From: Siphonodentalium dalli
Lineage: Eukaryota > Mollusca > Scaphopoda > Gadilida > Siphonodentaliidae
DNA: 64,000 nucleotides
Direction of reading: 5' to 3'
Assembly: GCA_032622095.1 (NCBI GenBank)
Contig: CP136062.1
Span: forward strand, 195,307,887 to 195,371,886
The position numbers and the translations under genes are program-made. Within the stretch, counting starts at the first letter, position 1. Every line of letters starts with the position of its first letter. The notes beneath the pieces are model-generated. The model was not told where the DNA came from. It was given only the letters and a program-made list of their open reading frames with translations, and did not search any database. Of the stretch, positions 1 through 12,303 are shown piece after piece.

Positions 1-1868
1 CGCTACAACCACTATCGGGTTTAAACGTTTGTTACACACAACTAAATGATCCCAAAGTGCAGATATCGTTCGAATAAATATCAAGTAAAGAACCGTCGCA
101 GCCGTGATTACCTTGAGATAGAATCGTAACGCTCATAAGTTGTGATCAGGAGGCTAATGCTCCAAATTATCGACACACATCGGGATATTTCCTCAGCTAT
201 TTTACAGAAGAACAACACAGGTACAATTTATACTCAGTGTTCGTCTTCAGAATGTGTTTCACATTTGGTATGCTACCAAAAACAAAGAAATTACGTTTAC
301 AAAGCTTGAGTTTCAGTGATTACATGTTGATAATTACACGTTAACTCGCTATATCCGAGTTAATTGTGATCTAAAGTTCAGGTTTCGGTAAAACGGCACT
401 TATGCAGCCTCTGTTCGTTCAAGAAAGTTTAATGTATTTAAGATATATATAATTATGCGTGCTTTGTCCCGAAAATGAAAATTTTTAACCATAAGGAACC
501 GTAACAAATCAGTCAAGAACCATCACAATACCGGCGATAGAATGACTTCCGATGTAACAGTTCCTAGACAGTGTGATCACCAGATGAATAAAATCTAAAC
601 TTATGGGTTGTCATATCCAACAGTTGGAAGAATCCGTTGTAAACTCGATGAAAACTCGAACCTAACACGAGGGTGCAAATAGACATTACTAGAAGGGGGT
701 GCATTTAGAAACTGTAAGTGAACACCCCTAACAGGGACCATCCAGCCACATCCCTGCTAACTCATGATTTACACTGATTTAATGTTTCCATTCGTTGTAC
801 AGTTCCGGGCCTATAATGTCGAATAACACAGCATAGCCTATACTATTATTATGACATTAGAACATAAAACACAAACTAACATAAACGTTTTCACCCTTGC
901 ACACGCACCCCACCCTAAATATGATCCATGTGCCGGCATGTCCGAAGGATAATTGGGATATTTTCAAGCAGAAACGGTCAAAATGTGAAGCATATCATTC
1001 ACATCTTTGACATCCCAGCTCTGGTTTGGCGACATCTCATCGCAGGATCGATCTGTGGCTTTGATACCCGAAGTTATGGTGGGTACCCACACTTGGGTAC
1101 AGGTAGTATTTTTGCGAACCGCTCTGCAGGCTAGACAATTTTATGGTTAATTAAACATATATTTTTCTATTGATGCGAGCATTATCCGTCATCTATGACT
1201 GATAATTATGTTTCAAACAAACTACCTAATGTCAAAAAGTGTCTACTATTTATGACAAAATCGGAAATGAGTCGGAATTTCTATTAAATTTATCGGGATG
1301 AGAGCAAGCTATGTTCGCTATCCCATTGAGAGGGAACATTCCGCTTTGCGAAATTATGTTTTGAATAGCGGATATCACCATTTATTATATGCTTCCCCAT
1401 TAAATAGTGGGAAATTGCCGTGGCGTAGAGCGTTATATCCATCGCCTGGACCGACTCGATGGATAACACTGACCGACTCGATGGATAACACAATAGTATT
1501 ACTTTTTCGGAGATCACTTCCGGTTTATAGCGGCGAATCACATTAAGTTTCAAAGCGTATTAATAACAGCCGGACTATTGTTTTAATTATTGATTTTCAC
1601 GGTTCATAAACTGTTATTTAATTGTTATAATGTTAACTCATTTGTTTTAATATATTCTTATCACTAAATTATGTATACATTAATTTTCTCGCTTCATTTC
1701 AGAATAAAATAATGGGGACTATTTCGATATTTGTCATTCAGTGGTGAGCAAATCAATTGATGGAATGTAAACAAAATGCAAATGTCGAAGCTTTCTAACA
1801 ATTTGAAGTGAACTGTAGGACAAAATTAGCAGTTTTGGTGCGGTTTATAGCGCATATAATAAAAAGAA
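1..1868. other. Unassigned AT-rich DNA
   Basis: No credible exon, RNA gene or element boundary was seen here. Open frames are short and overlap on both strands, as expected by chance. The only local structure is a 22-bp direct duplication at 1449-1490 beginning GACCGACTCGATGG. Confidence 0.6.
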
Positions 1869-2025
1869 AACCTACGGGTTTTGGTTGAATACCCGGATTA
1901 TCTCATTCGTGGGTGCAAGGAAGTACAGAATTTCCACTCGCGGCTTGCAGCCGCTCGTGGAAATTCTGTACTTCCTTGCACCCACTCATGAGATAATTCG
2001 GGTATTCAACCAAAACTCGTAGGTA
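1869..2025. repeat. 157-bp near-perfect palindrome (foldback element)
   Basis: The left arm starts CCTACGGGTTTTGG and the right arm ends CCAAAACTCGTAGG. The arms, about 75 bases each, mirror one another with only a few mismatches around a tiny centre near 1945 (GGCTTGCAGCCG). Such a structure is typical of a foldback MITE or a recent inverted duplication. No target duplication was identified, so the class is open. Confidence 0.85.
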
Positions 2026-2892
2026 TTCTCTATTTAACTGGGAGAGATATAGCTTCATCTGATGGAAGATATGTTCATTTATCAAAACCGCATGATCTGG
2101 TTTGGTGATACCCTCGGGTTTTGGCGATAACACGTACACGGGGTGAGATAGAGGTGACTCAAACGATGTGACCACCTGTTTTCGAAAATCCACCCCATCC
2201 CATGCAACTTACTATAACTTTAAAAAGCTATCGAACAATCAACTAAAAACGTTTAGCGCTCAGTGGTGATTCCCCACTGCATCCTGCATTTAATCCCGCT
2301 CCGGGCAGTAATCACCGGTGCGGGCGTCAGGAAAACACCGCATCGGACTGTTCTTCATACCAAGCTAGTCTAATTAATTAAGGTATTTGTGGGCCCAATT
2401 TTTCCCCAAAATTTAATAGAGTCCAAATAAGGGATTCTGTACACATAGATTAGTAATCACAGAAACTTTGCCAATTGATGCAAAATTTTAAGAGTATACT
2501 TCATAGTGGATTATGTTCGAAATACAAAATGTGAACTTTATAGAGATTTAAAAAAAATAATAACTACAAGCAATGGTCCAAGAAAAACAAAGCCCATATC
2601 TAAGAATCAAATATGGGAATGTGTATTGAACACTGTGATGAATGATGTACTATAACAAAAATATTATATTTCTTGAGTGTTCTTTGAAAAAATTACTTTG
2701 AACTAGTTGAAGTGAAGTGAAATTCCCGTCCCGATGCCACTGAGTTCAAGTGAGGACAGGCATTCTCGACTGGGGTGGAATCGGAATAGACCGATCTTGT
2801 CACACATCAATGTTTATTCAATTGTGATGAGCTGCACAGTTATCGAGAATGTGTAGGCCTGCGCCTCGTCGCATATCAATAAACACAGTCAT
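2026..2892. other. Unassigned spacer
   Basis: AT-rich, non-coding by inspection. It ends with GTCAT at 2888-2892, which is the left copy of the 5-bp duplication flanking the element that follows. Confidence 0.55.
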
Positions 2893-2944
2893 CACGCTGG
2901 TCATCCGTGTAACGAGGACCCGGATAAGTAACGACGGACGCGAC
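2893..2944 (+). repeat. Left 52-bp terminal inverted repeat
   Basis: Exact reverse complement of 6589-6640. It starts with CAC and contains the words AACGAGGACCCGG and AACGACGGACGCG, which recur in diverged form in the subterminal parts of the same element. Confidence 0.88.
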
Positions 2945-3814
2945 TAGTCCCTCATGCTTTCCATGAGCGATGAGTTCAGGTAGGTTCCCACAGATCGTTA
3001 TTATAATACCTTGTCGGTTTCAGCAGACGATTTTGTTCTATTATTATCGTTAACAATAGTTGGTTCTCCAATTACAACTTGTTATGTCATGCTGGATTAA
3101 ATATTTTAGCATCATTTGTGACACTAAACTATGAGGTTTCGATTTATCGAATAAAATATGTTCAAATAACTAATGAAAATTCAGAAATACGAAACCTCCT
3201 CTCTAATATGTGTTGTCATGCCGGATGATGTGTGTACCGTTCACATATATAACATACCGTAGAAATTTCAGGATTGCTATAGATGCAAGTAAAATGGACT
3301 TTTATTCGCGTTTCCAGCAACTTTGGTAGTAACGAGGACCCGTTGAATTTTCTGTGGGATAGTAACTGGACGCGAAAATTTGTAACGACGGACGCGTTTT
3401 TTTTTCTCAGAAATATTTACCTTCACATGATACGTCATGGGCATATATGGTCATGTTTGAAAAACAATAAAGGTAAAATATTTAGGATATGTCCAATTAA
3501 TAATCAGATATTTTTGCACAACAAAATCAGATATTTTTGCACAACATATTGGGAAATATACTATAACACACCGGGGCGTGTCCTTATCGTCTCCTTTGGG
3601 GCGGGTGGTGCATGTCGATCTGGATTTTTTCAACTGTACCCCCTTGAAACAAACCAAACATTCCTAAAAGTTCTCAAAATTAAATTTGCACCCCATACAT
3701 AAACAATAGCCATGAATGAGACGGCGCGTCTTATTATTTATAATTTCCTATTTTTCATTTGCAGACGGAGAAATATTAGTGCCTATTGAAGGCGAATTCC
3801 TGGAAGTCGATGAC

Positions 3815-4665
3815 TAGGGGTGCAGGACGTTTCGGCACCTGGAAGTTTCGGCACCTGGTTTTCTGAACGTTTCGGCACCTGAATATTCTGCACTTGGTTG
3901 TTTCGGCCCAGGTTTTTGGACGGTTCGGCCTTTCTAGAGGCCAACGCCCATGGATTCTCTCAGATTGACGTCCACCGCACCGAGACAAGCAGACGAGACG
4001 ACTGATATTCAGTGATCCGAGCAACAGACAAACGATTTACCATCGAACATCAGACCCGATCGATTTGTCTTAGACTTCGATCAAGGCTGGAATGTGGCAG
4101 GCCATTCGACAGCATTTTCCGGGGTACCCGATTCAAGGTTGTGCTTTCCACTGGTCATAACCCGTGTTCAAGATGATTGACAATAATTATTCAAAGAATA
4201 CAACAAAACAGAGAAGAAAACTCATTTATTCGCTCTGACAAATACTGTTTTCAAATAAACGCTCTTTATTTATACCATATCAGGAATAGACTAACATGGA
4301 ACGCTCTTCTCCTGAAAGCTTCTGTCGGCTTGTATATCCACACCTGGAGACATTGCTACGTGCATGTTCATAACATGTTGTGCTAACAATGCTATTCCGT
4401 TCAGTATTCGTTCCTTGTATGACTTGTGCACTTTATACGTTCACAGTCGTTACCATTCATTCCACCCAGTGTTTGTTTTTGTTACCATGTTACATGTTTT
4501 ATCACATTTTATTGAAATAGAGAATAATAAAAAAAAAAAATTAGTCTGTATATAATTTCGTTGGTCCGAAAATTAGCAGGTACCGAAACGTCCAAAGTAC
4601 CGAAAAATCAGGTGCCGAAACGTCCAGATGCCTAACGGCAACCCCAGGTGCCGAAACAGTCAGCA
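3815..4665. mobile_element. Nested MITE-like element with inverted arrays of a GTTTCGGCACCTG word
   Basis: The left block (3817-3930) holds at least four copies of (AC)GTTTCGGCACCTGG and variants. The right block (4562-4660) holds the same word in reverse complement (CAGGTGCCGAAACGTCC and variants). The ~650 bp between is AT-rich and non-coding. Inverted subterminal arrays of a short word are typical of non-autonomous DNA transposons. Exact ends and target duplication are not clear. It lies wholly inside the 2893-6640 element. Confidence 0.6.
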
Positions 4666-5179
4666 TTCGACGACAGCCTAGCTTCCCGGTGACACCGCCT
4701 TCTGGTGCTGGTAACCAACAGTGCCACGGATGTGGAAGAAATATACAAACCGGCAATCATTACGGCAATATTCACTTTCTCATATAAAAGACAAGCCAAT
4801 GTCATGTATAACTATCTTGTCATAAACGTTTCCGGTCGAGTGACGAATTCAGGGCTCACAGATCTGGCCACCACCATAATGTTCTCTGCGAGAAGTGTGT
4901 GACACAGATCCTCTATCGTCAGGGTTGTCTAAAATGCACCGAGACCCCCTACACCCAGACATCAACCTCAGAAATTTGCCACGAAAAATGCGATATCCAG
5001 TGATGTATCCGGATATCTCATCTGAGATGTATTGGAGCACTGGAACCAACGGACAACGTCAAGCAGAAGGTTGTATGCTACGCTGTTCGTTGGAAATGTT
5101 CCCCATGCTATTAGTTGACAAAAAACTTTAAATATATTTGTGTGTCCACACTCGGTCAGTCGGCGATATAATGTTTGTA

Positions 5180-5640
5180 TTACGTTATCAAGCTGCACAC
5201 GGAAGGTGTCGAAATCCAGTGACTCTGGTTCTTTATCAGGGCTGGTGTTGTTGTCACTGTTGATGCTAGTGATCTCGGCACTGTCCGAGTTGCAGCTGCT
5301 GCAGTGTTCATGACGAATGCCGTTGTCGATGTTGTTGTTGCTGTTTGTGCTGCTATTATTGGTGGTCTTATGGTCGTTGTAATTTTTCTTTTCTTTATGG
5401 CATTTTTATGTCGGTGAATGATGTTATTGTCGCTGGATAATATTATTTCTTTGCTGTTGTCCGATGGAATTATTCCTGGGTGGCTTATTTTTTTATATAC
5501 AAACTTTCCTGTTTTATTGTTGAGATTGAGTTCCGTGTTCGGGTGTGATGCGGTGGCATGGTCAACCGTGTCAGCCAAAGTGGTGAATGTCAGTTTGCAG
5601 GTGTAACATCGGAATGGGGTAGCTGTTATCTCGTCTATTC
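5180..5640 (-). CDS. Putative C2H2 zinc-finger exon of the same transposon-borne protein
   Basis: This minus-strand frame starts after a good acceptor (TTCTCTTATTCTACAG, exon start at 5640) and runs to a stop at 5180. Near its start it encodes CYTCKLTFTTLADTVDHATASH-like spacing, i.e. C-x2-C-x12-H-x4-H, the classical C2H2 zinc-finger layout. The remainder is basic and then rich in Thr, Ala and Ser, probably disordered. Joining 5688 to 5640 would remove a 47-base intron and preserve phase. The alternative is a -1 frameshift between two open frames that overlap at TGA/ATG near 5677-5680. A DNA-binding role for the host element is plausible but not shown. Chance is unlikely given the intact finger and adjacent acceptor. 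Confidence 0.42.
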
Positions 5641-5687
5641 CTGTAGAATAAGAGAATGCAAGCGTTATACTGTATTTCATTTGCGAC

Positions 5688-6026
5688 CCCTTGGAATTTT
5701 CAATCTAATATCACAAATCTCACACTGGTTATAATAAATCGATAACTTAACAAGTCTTATATGGTTTGGACATTCTATAAGGCCTGAAATGTTCAACAAC
5801 ATATTTACTGTTTCAGTATCACAACATGCCTGCTGGCATGGGTTAGTGATCTCCACATACGTGTAATTTGCATCAGGGTCCCATATTAGCTTGAGTGATA
5901 ATATCTCGCCGATGGCTAGGGTCCGAAATCCACCCAGCCACGTGTCTATCGATAGAAAACATTCATATACACTCTTAGTTGTGCAACGAGAAACAGAATA
6001 ATGGTGAGAGGAAGCACCCAAGTCTC
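5688..6026 (-). CDS. Putative exon of a transposon-borne protein, family unknown
   Basis: A minus-strand reading frame open for about 113 codons begins right after an acceptor-like GTTGTCAG (exon start at 6026). The predicted residues are rich in Cys and aromatic residues and include the strings TWLGGFRTLAIGE, WDPDANYTYVEITNPC and SIYYNQCEICDIRLK. The last has a CxxC pair that could bind metal. I do not recognise the family. No ATG begins this exon, so an upstream exon is needed. A donor-like GTGAGT lies near 6548, but the phase of that candidate first exon does not give a start codon in this frame. The frame ends at a TGA at 5677-5679, unless a GT at 5687-5686 is used as donor, which would keep the frame open into the next exon. 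It lies inside the 3.75-kb TIR element, so it is probably element-encoded rather than a host gene. Confidence 0.4.
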
Positions 6027-6588
6027 CTGACAACGTTTCGTCTGTTTAAAATTTGCTGCGAAACAGATGGTTAACAATGCGACAAATAATGGTAAAACAC
6101 ATAAACATGTCATTCCTAGTATACATTCAAAACATTCATGTTTCTAAATAAATTGTTTGTCGGAATATTCGCGTCCGCGGTTACTCAATGTGATTTCTAA
6201 AGCGCGTCCAACGTTACAGGATAACGGGTCCTCGTTTCTCGTTGATAATGCTAAATATTAGAATTGCTGGAAACTGGTTGCTTGGCGGTGGTTGTGTTGC
6301 TTATATTTCAATGACAGAGATCCCGGCGATACCCGAACGTCATGAATTGTTCAGATTTGCACGTGATAACATTATATATTGGGTCAATTTGCGTGCAATT
6401 TCAGGATTTTGCAATAAGTTTCCTCTTTATACATTAATTGTGGACACGTTGACATCAATTTAGCACTCATCAATTTAGACTAATATTGTCCCAAAGCACT
6501 ACGCACACTAACACATAGGTAGATTAATTTTAAAGGCATTTACTCACCGTTTTTCTTGACCAGCCCGAGACAATTTCTTCACATGGAA

Positions 6589-6640
6589 GTCGCGTCCGTC
6601 GTTACTTATCCGGGTCCTCGTTACACGGATGACCAGCGTG
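6589..6640 (-). repeat. Right 52-bp terminal inverted repeat
   Basis: Exact reverse complement of 2893-2944. Read on the minus strand it is followed after about 40 bases by a GTGAGT splice-donor-like site, so transcription of the internal minus-strand exons could begin in or next to this repeat. Confidence 0.88.
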
Positions 6641-6645
6641 GTCAT

Positions 6646-7995
6646 AGAGCACGCGGTGATACAGATAATTCGATTTCATTTTCTTTTCAAATTCACTGGA
6701 CTGGAGACAGTCACGGTGGGGTGGAGGCTGGAGTCGGTAAATTTATGACTCGAATCTGCATATTAATGTCAATAATAATGGATTAGGCCTATTGGTATGT
6801 ATTTACAAACTATCTTATATATTTCTGTGCTTCATCCTCAAAATATTTTAGTATGCCTGGTGGATATGATTTCAGCGGTTCTGCACCCAGCCATGTCCAT
6901 GTTTATTTACATCGCATTCCTTTTGAATTTGAGTCACGTGAAAATTAAAATATTTTTTAAATATTTGAGTGTGAATTTGTGTCACCAGCGTCACGTCAAG
7001 TCGTAACTCATGTTAAATCGCGTCTTGACAATGGCCTATGAGTATGAAGCCGTTGATCCTACTAGTAGACAGTGTTGCTGTTCTTATGCTCAGCAGTATC
7101 AATCAATCAATGTTTATTGTTTGACATTTTGAATTACCATACATACACATATGAGACCAAAAAAAAAATATGTGTGATTTGGGGTCTCCCTACATACCCT
7201 ATCTTAAAGGTGGCTACCCTAAACCTTTATTGGGCCTCCAGTAAATTTACATCACCTCTATGTCCAGATATTGAGCTTTTGTAAAATACAATTATCAAAC
7301 TAATATATTTTGAAACTCTATTGAATTATATATACCTAAACTTTACATTGGTACATGTATACTTTTATCATCCTAAGTACATGCAGATCAAATACAATTT
7401 CAATGTCCACAGTATTTCAGCAAAATTAAAAAACAATACTAAAAAATCTACCTACCTACCCTAATTCTCAGAGAGGGTGGGACCCAAAACACAGGTATAA
7501 TTTTGTTTGGCCTGAAGTAGCAGGGCGAATAGGACTATTGACGACTCATGGAAGGCGGTTCTCCTGCAAAAGGAGGTATCTACGTAGAAGGTGAAGATAA
7601 TTACAAATAACGCAATGTGTTATAAATGTATTGTGATTGTCCTTATTTTCCCATTAATCATGTGCATAGTATAAATTATGAAGGAATAGTACTACTAGTA
7701 GTACTAGTAGGAGTACATACCACAATATTCTAACATGTTTAGTTACAAGATTATAATGTTATTAATATTACTATTTAATGTGTACTGAAGTACTGTACAT
7801 CAGTCATCAATTCAAACACTGATATTTATATGTGTTGAACTTAGTTTAAACTTTAAAGTTTAACTTAATCAGAATCTGGTTGAATATTTACCATATGGTG
7901 GGTCGTTCCCATCATCAAACTATTGATGTCATTGAGACATTCATTCGTTCAATGTTATTTTGTTATTTTGCATGCGAAGAGGTAGACTGATTATC
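6646..7995. other. Unassigned AT-rich DNA
   Basis: No exon or element boundary was found. Small structures include a CTAGTAGTACTAGTAGGAGTAC simple repeat near 7691-7714. A purine/pyrimidine-biased stretch around 7160-7260 shares CTACxTACCCTA words with 7445-7465. Confidence 0.5.
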
Positions 7996-8721
7996 GCAGC
8001 GATGATATAGAGACAATACAATTTGAAATGGCAAGGATCGTTACTGTCGCGACGAACAGCGCCATTAAAGAGAGCCTACTATTAGATACTGGTTGAGAGA
8101 CCCTGGCATCCAGGAGGAAAAAACAAAAGCTTATACAATTCCACAAGATAGTTAATAGTACAGCCCTTGTGTACCTACGAAATTATATTTGCCACTCTGA
8201 AAATCAAACCGGTTACAATCTTAGACATCATGCAATACGACTACCATTAGACGCCACAAAGGATATCTATAAAGATACATTTTTACCTTCTACAATAAGC
8301 GATTGGAATAGACTGCCAGAGTGTGTAAAAAATTGTACCAACCTGGACAAGTTTAAAGAGTCACTTGCTGACGACCGTATATATATATATACATCCATAC
8401 TACTGTCATTGCCATAGTCGCAAATCCCAAGTATACCACACACGATTGAGACTGAAATGTAATTTGAACTTCGATCTCACGACCAATTTTGTTAGGCCCG
8501 ACCTTTGTTGTGCATGCGGTGCTGTTGAGACAGTCCATCATTACCTGTTAGAATGCCATTTATACCAGGCCTCAAGATTGAAACTGATATCATCTCTACC
8601 AAACATAATATTATCAGAAAGAACCCTACTCGAAGGTTCACCCGAAACTTCCATTAGGGAAAATCATAGTATTTTCGAGGCCACACAAAGATACATAATT
8701 AGTACAAAACGATTTTATTAA
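7996..8721 (+). pseudogene. Decayed 3' end of a non-LTR retrotransposon (LINE) reverse transcriptase ORF
   Basis: Translation from about 7996 gives the familiar C-terminal part of invertebrate LINE polymerases: an ARIVT-like helix, then ETLASRRKKQKL, then YNLRHHAIRLPL and FLPSTISDWNRLPECV. After a TATATATATA expansion near 8378-8390 the frame shifts. It resumes as YHTRLRLKCNL and ends with a Cys/His motif (CGAVETVHHYLLEC) before a TAA at 8719-8721. One in-frame TGA (about 8086) replaces an expected Trp in the ETGW motif. The RT palm and endonuclease domains are absent, as expected for a 5'-truncated insertion. The element is dead. Assignment to LINE is firm; the clade (CR1/Jockey-like) is uncertain. 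Confidence 0.82.
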
Positions 8722-8804
8722 CGTATGTCACATGTTTTCTGCAATTGAGTCAGATATAAAGTCATATATAACGTCATAATTCGGAAAGCCTGACTGCACA
8801 GCTA

Positions 8805-9118
8805 AAGCCGCTTTCACACATGTCCGTTTCTCCGATGCGTTTCCTTGCGTTTCTAATATTTTAACGCATCCGGAAAACGCATCGGTAAAAACAGTGATAA
8901 TATCACTGGGTCTTTCACACATGTGCGTTTGCCGGATGCGTTTTTTTTTTTTCATGTCTCGGACTTGAAATGCTGCGTTTCGCCTGCGTTTCTAAAAAAG
9001 CATACACAAGCATGTGTGGCTAGCTTCACTATTTCGACCGATGCGTTTTCCAGATGCGTTAAAATATTAGAAACGCAAGGAAACGCATCCGAGAAACGGA
9101 CATGTGTGAAAGCGGCTT
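8805..9118. mobile_element. MITE with ~85-bp terminal inverted repeats
   Basis: The left end AAGCCGCTTTCACACATG (8805 on) and the reverse complement of the right end (to 9118) match for about 85 bases with few differences. Both arms contain GATGCGTTTCCTTGCG and AACGCATC words. The interior near 8910-8950 holds a further partial copy (CTTTCACACATGTGCG). The ~310-bp length, long inverted ends and absence of coding capacity fit a MITE. The target duplication is unclear (TA on the left, AA on the right), so no superfamily is assigned. Confidence 0.82.
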
Positions 9119-9584
9119 AACTCTAGTCTATGTACGCCTAGTAATACACAATTGACACAATTGATATATAATTCAACAGCCGAATGTCAATTCTAACTAC
9201 CCCCATTGACCATCCTATCTTTCTAAACTTTCTTAGATCTAACTACTCTCCTTTCATCCCATTGGTTATCTTCAATTCCCAACTCTTACCCCACTCCAGT
9301 TCTTATCTTATCTCTTGCTATCTGTTGTTGAGTGTGATCTATATTAAAATCACCACTAAGTTATCTAAAGTACAACCCAGTAAAAATTGCCGCCTGACTT
9401 GCCCGAACGGCCTTATGTAGTTCGGGAAATTTGGGCGATCTGGGAGAGGACTTACAAAAAAGCCACAATAGGCTTGTTGTCTCAACAGATTCCAATCACC
9501 CATAATCATCCATTAGCATTTTTGTTAAAATATGCATCTTGTTTTGTATTGGAAATAAATATTGTTTACACCTGACCCATGACA
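9119..9584. other. Unassigned spacer
   Basis: Pyrimidine-rich in places (9190-9320). No splice-bounded exon or repeat boundary was seen. Confidence 0.5.
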
Positions 9585-10490
9585 ATTCAGCCTCTCGCTG
9601 TATACGCATAAACCATATTCGTGATCATTGTAACTGCTTGTATATCAATTCACCCCACCATTAATTTTTGCCATACTGTCGATCCCTATATACATATTGG
9701 CCGTGTCATGGCCATATAGTCACTCATGATATACACATACATCTCAAACATGACCACAGCGTCACCCCAGGTGTATATATATATACCTCATCAATGGCCA
9801 TACAGCCTTTCTAGATATACCAATACCCCGCACACACGGCCATTCAAATTTGCATATACAACTCAACCGTGACAATTCAGCCACTCGCTGTATACTTATA
9901 CACCGTCTCCATGAGCATTCAGCTATTCACTGTATGCTTGTACACACCACCAATGCCAATACAATAGGCCCTACATATAGACATATACATCCCACCCATC
10001 ACCATGAGGTCACTCTCTATATACACTATATACCATCAAAGTGTACTCCAGGTATGCATAATTATACACTTCAACAATGACGTGCAGTCATTCCATGAAC
10101 ACATATACACATTGTTCATAACCATACAACCACTTCCTATTTATACATACACCCATCCATAACCATACTTCCAACATATGGATACATGTACAGCCACCCA
10201 TGACCACACAGTCACTCCATATATACATACAGGACAGTGTAGCTGCTCTCGTTATGTCCATACACCACTTCAATGATCAGACAGCCACTCACTGTAAACA
10301 TGTTCACCTCACACATCACCATACAGCTACTCCTTATATACCTATACATCTCACCGTGGACACCCCATCCATGACCATATAGTCACACATTGTATAACTA
10401 TTCACATCATTCATGAATCCAATAACTCCATGTATACCTACTCACCTCGCCTATGACCATACAGTCAACAGACATACCCATTGTATAAGT
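9585..10490. repeat. Degenerate minisatellite, unit about 40-45 bp
   Basis: A loose unit of the form CATGACCATACAGTCACTC-CTGTATA-ACATACA-C recurs some twenty times with many substitutions and indels. Examples begin near 9712, 9870, 10198 and 10374. The open frames across it, rich in His, Thr and Ile, are by-products of the repeat and not genes. Confidence 0.7.
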
Positions 10491-12303
10491 TGATTAATGT
10501 TGATCCTAATGGGCCAGAATAGCCACATAATATGGTCCCTCTTAGTTCAGTTTCAACGTTCTGCCCATTTCCGTTCAAAAACAAGGAAGTTTTTGGCAAT
10601 CCATATTGCATTCCTCAAAATGAACTTGTCATTCCTCGTAGGTTATCGGGACAACCAGAATAGAACATTTAGTTGATTAAGTAGCATGTGAGTCACAATT
10701 GATTGTGTATATATATACACCACGTATATACACATATGTATATAATTATATTTACCAAATTTGGTTGCCATTTTGGAAGCCATCTTGAGTAATTGTGTCT
10801 AAAACACCTCAGTGTGACACGTGTAAAACCATAAACATAGCTCCATTTTACTTTTAAAAAATGGCTCAAATCTGAACAGCGATTTTTTGCCGATTTTGAT
10901 ATCAGGTTTGTGACAGAAAATTTCGAATAATTCTGGTAATTTCAGTGGTTAAAATAGTAACAAATACCAAAGGTGCATCAGAAATGTTAGTAGTCAAGCC
11001 ATATAAGACAGATTAGTCAATTGTGTGCACAAACACAACTTGTAAGCGGTTGCATGGCACGCTGGGATAATAATTACCATTTTCCATATTTTGGTGGCTA
11101 TTTTGGCAGCCATTTTGAGCCAAAGTGACCATTTTGGTACCATTGAGTTCGAATATCAATAAGATATAGAATGCATCACTTACATTGCACAGTTCTTCCC
11201 ACTTCTTGATGAAATATGACTAGAATCCCAATGGGGATCTTTTGTGAAATGTTATACCGCGTTTTGTAAAATCGAATTTTTGAGTGATCGGAAGGGCTGT
11301 GGACCCCACGAACAGCACATTTCATAGCTAAATACAAAATAAAGTCACAATTCTCAACCAGTTCCAAACCACAGAAACTTATCTTAAAGGCACGTGAGGC
11401 CTTAATTGTCGAAAATATTCATATTTGTTCCAAACACAGTAAACAGAAAAACATTAAAACGCATACAGTTTCGTTCATATATACCGTGACCATCGCGTAA
11501 ACAGCATGTTATCATAAATACCTACTATATTTTACCTAAGCAAGAGTCTGATTGGGTTACAGAAGACAGCACAATGCTACTGGCTAATCACACAGCATAA
11601 ACGCTCTTTATTTATTCCATATCAGGAATTCACCAACAAAGAACGCTCTTTATGTTTACCATCATAATATAAACAAACACCAGAAAGTAACTTTTTATGC
11701 TTTTGTTTACATAACAATGGTTAAACATATGAGAATAACATACTGTTTATGCGATATTTCTTATTTATATACGGACAAAGTATGTCTACATTTTGATGTT
11801 CTTTCTGTTTGTGGCGGTTTTTGACGGGTGGAAATATTTTCACAGGATACCCACCGCCAAGGCCAAACCGTACCTTTAAAGATATTAGTAAAACAAACTT
11901 TAAAAATCCACTTCCGGTCGCCATTTTGGCGGCCATCTTGGACGGAGAGTTCCAATTTTGGCACATAAAGGTGGCGTTATGTCGTAGCTTCACAAAAATG
12001 TATACATGTGTATACATATAACATGATGTTCTCCCTATAATTGCATCAAGCTGACTTATAGGGAAATGGCAGCCATTCTGGACGCCATCTTGAATTACAA
12101 AAAATGCTCAAAGCGGATTTTGGGTATGTTATAGAAGATATATTCCTCTTCAAACTGGTATACAAACGAACTTAGTCCAAATGTTTTCTAGGTCAAACCT
12201 TTTATCGACCAGACTATTGTTCAGTCCTGTATTAAAGACATGTTTTCCACTGTTGTCTTGATGCAGTTGCATAGGTCTTTTAATATGTGCTATATTTTTG
12301 CAG
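10491..12303. other. Non-coding DNA with dispersed GCCATTTTGG/GCCATCTTG words
   Basis: Blocks containing paired CCAT motifs occur at about 10768-10790, 11095-11140, 11919-11942 and 12068-12092. They resemble the units of the tandem repeat at the right end of the window. A ~55-bp segment (ACGCTCTTTATTTATTCC..., from 11600) also recurs near 4258. The last 20 bases before 12304 form a pyrimidine-rich acceptor for the exon that follows. Confidence 0.55.

Larger units (their letters stand above)
2893..6640 (-). mobile_element. 3.75-kb TIR DNA element, class uncertain
   Basis: Two perfect 52-base inverted repeats (2893-2944 and 6589-6640) begin CACGCTGGTCATCCGTG and are flanked by the direct repeat GTCAT (2888-2892 and 6641-6645). 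This is the signature of a cut-and-paste transposon with a 5-bp target duplication. The subterminal regions carry weaker inverted similarity: about 3300-3400 and 6165-6260 both contain AACGAGGACCCG and GGACGCG words, as in transposase-binding arrays. The only substantial coding potential is on the minus strand (5180-6026), with a strong donor-like AACG/GTGAGT just inside the right terminus (donor near 6548). CAC termini plus a 5-bp duplication recall Transib/RAG-like or CMC elements, but no DDE transposase was recognised, so the class is inference. It may be a non-autonomous derivative. Confidence 0.8.

Noticed and set aside
5418-5606. Plus-strand frame opposite the zinc-finger exon
   Set aside because: It is a shadow of the minus-strand open region, without motif or splice support.
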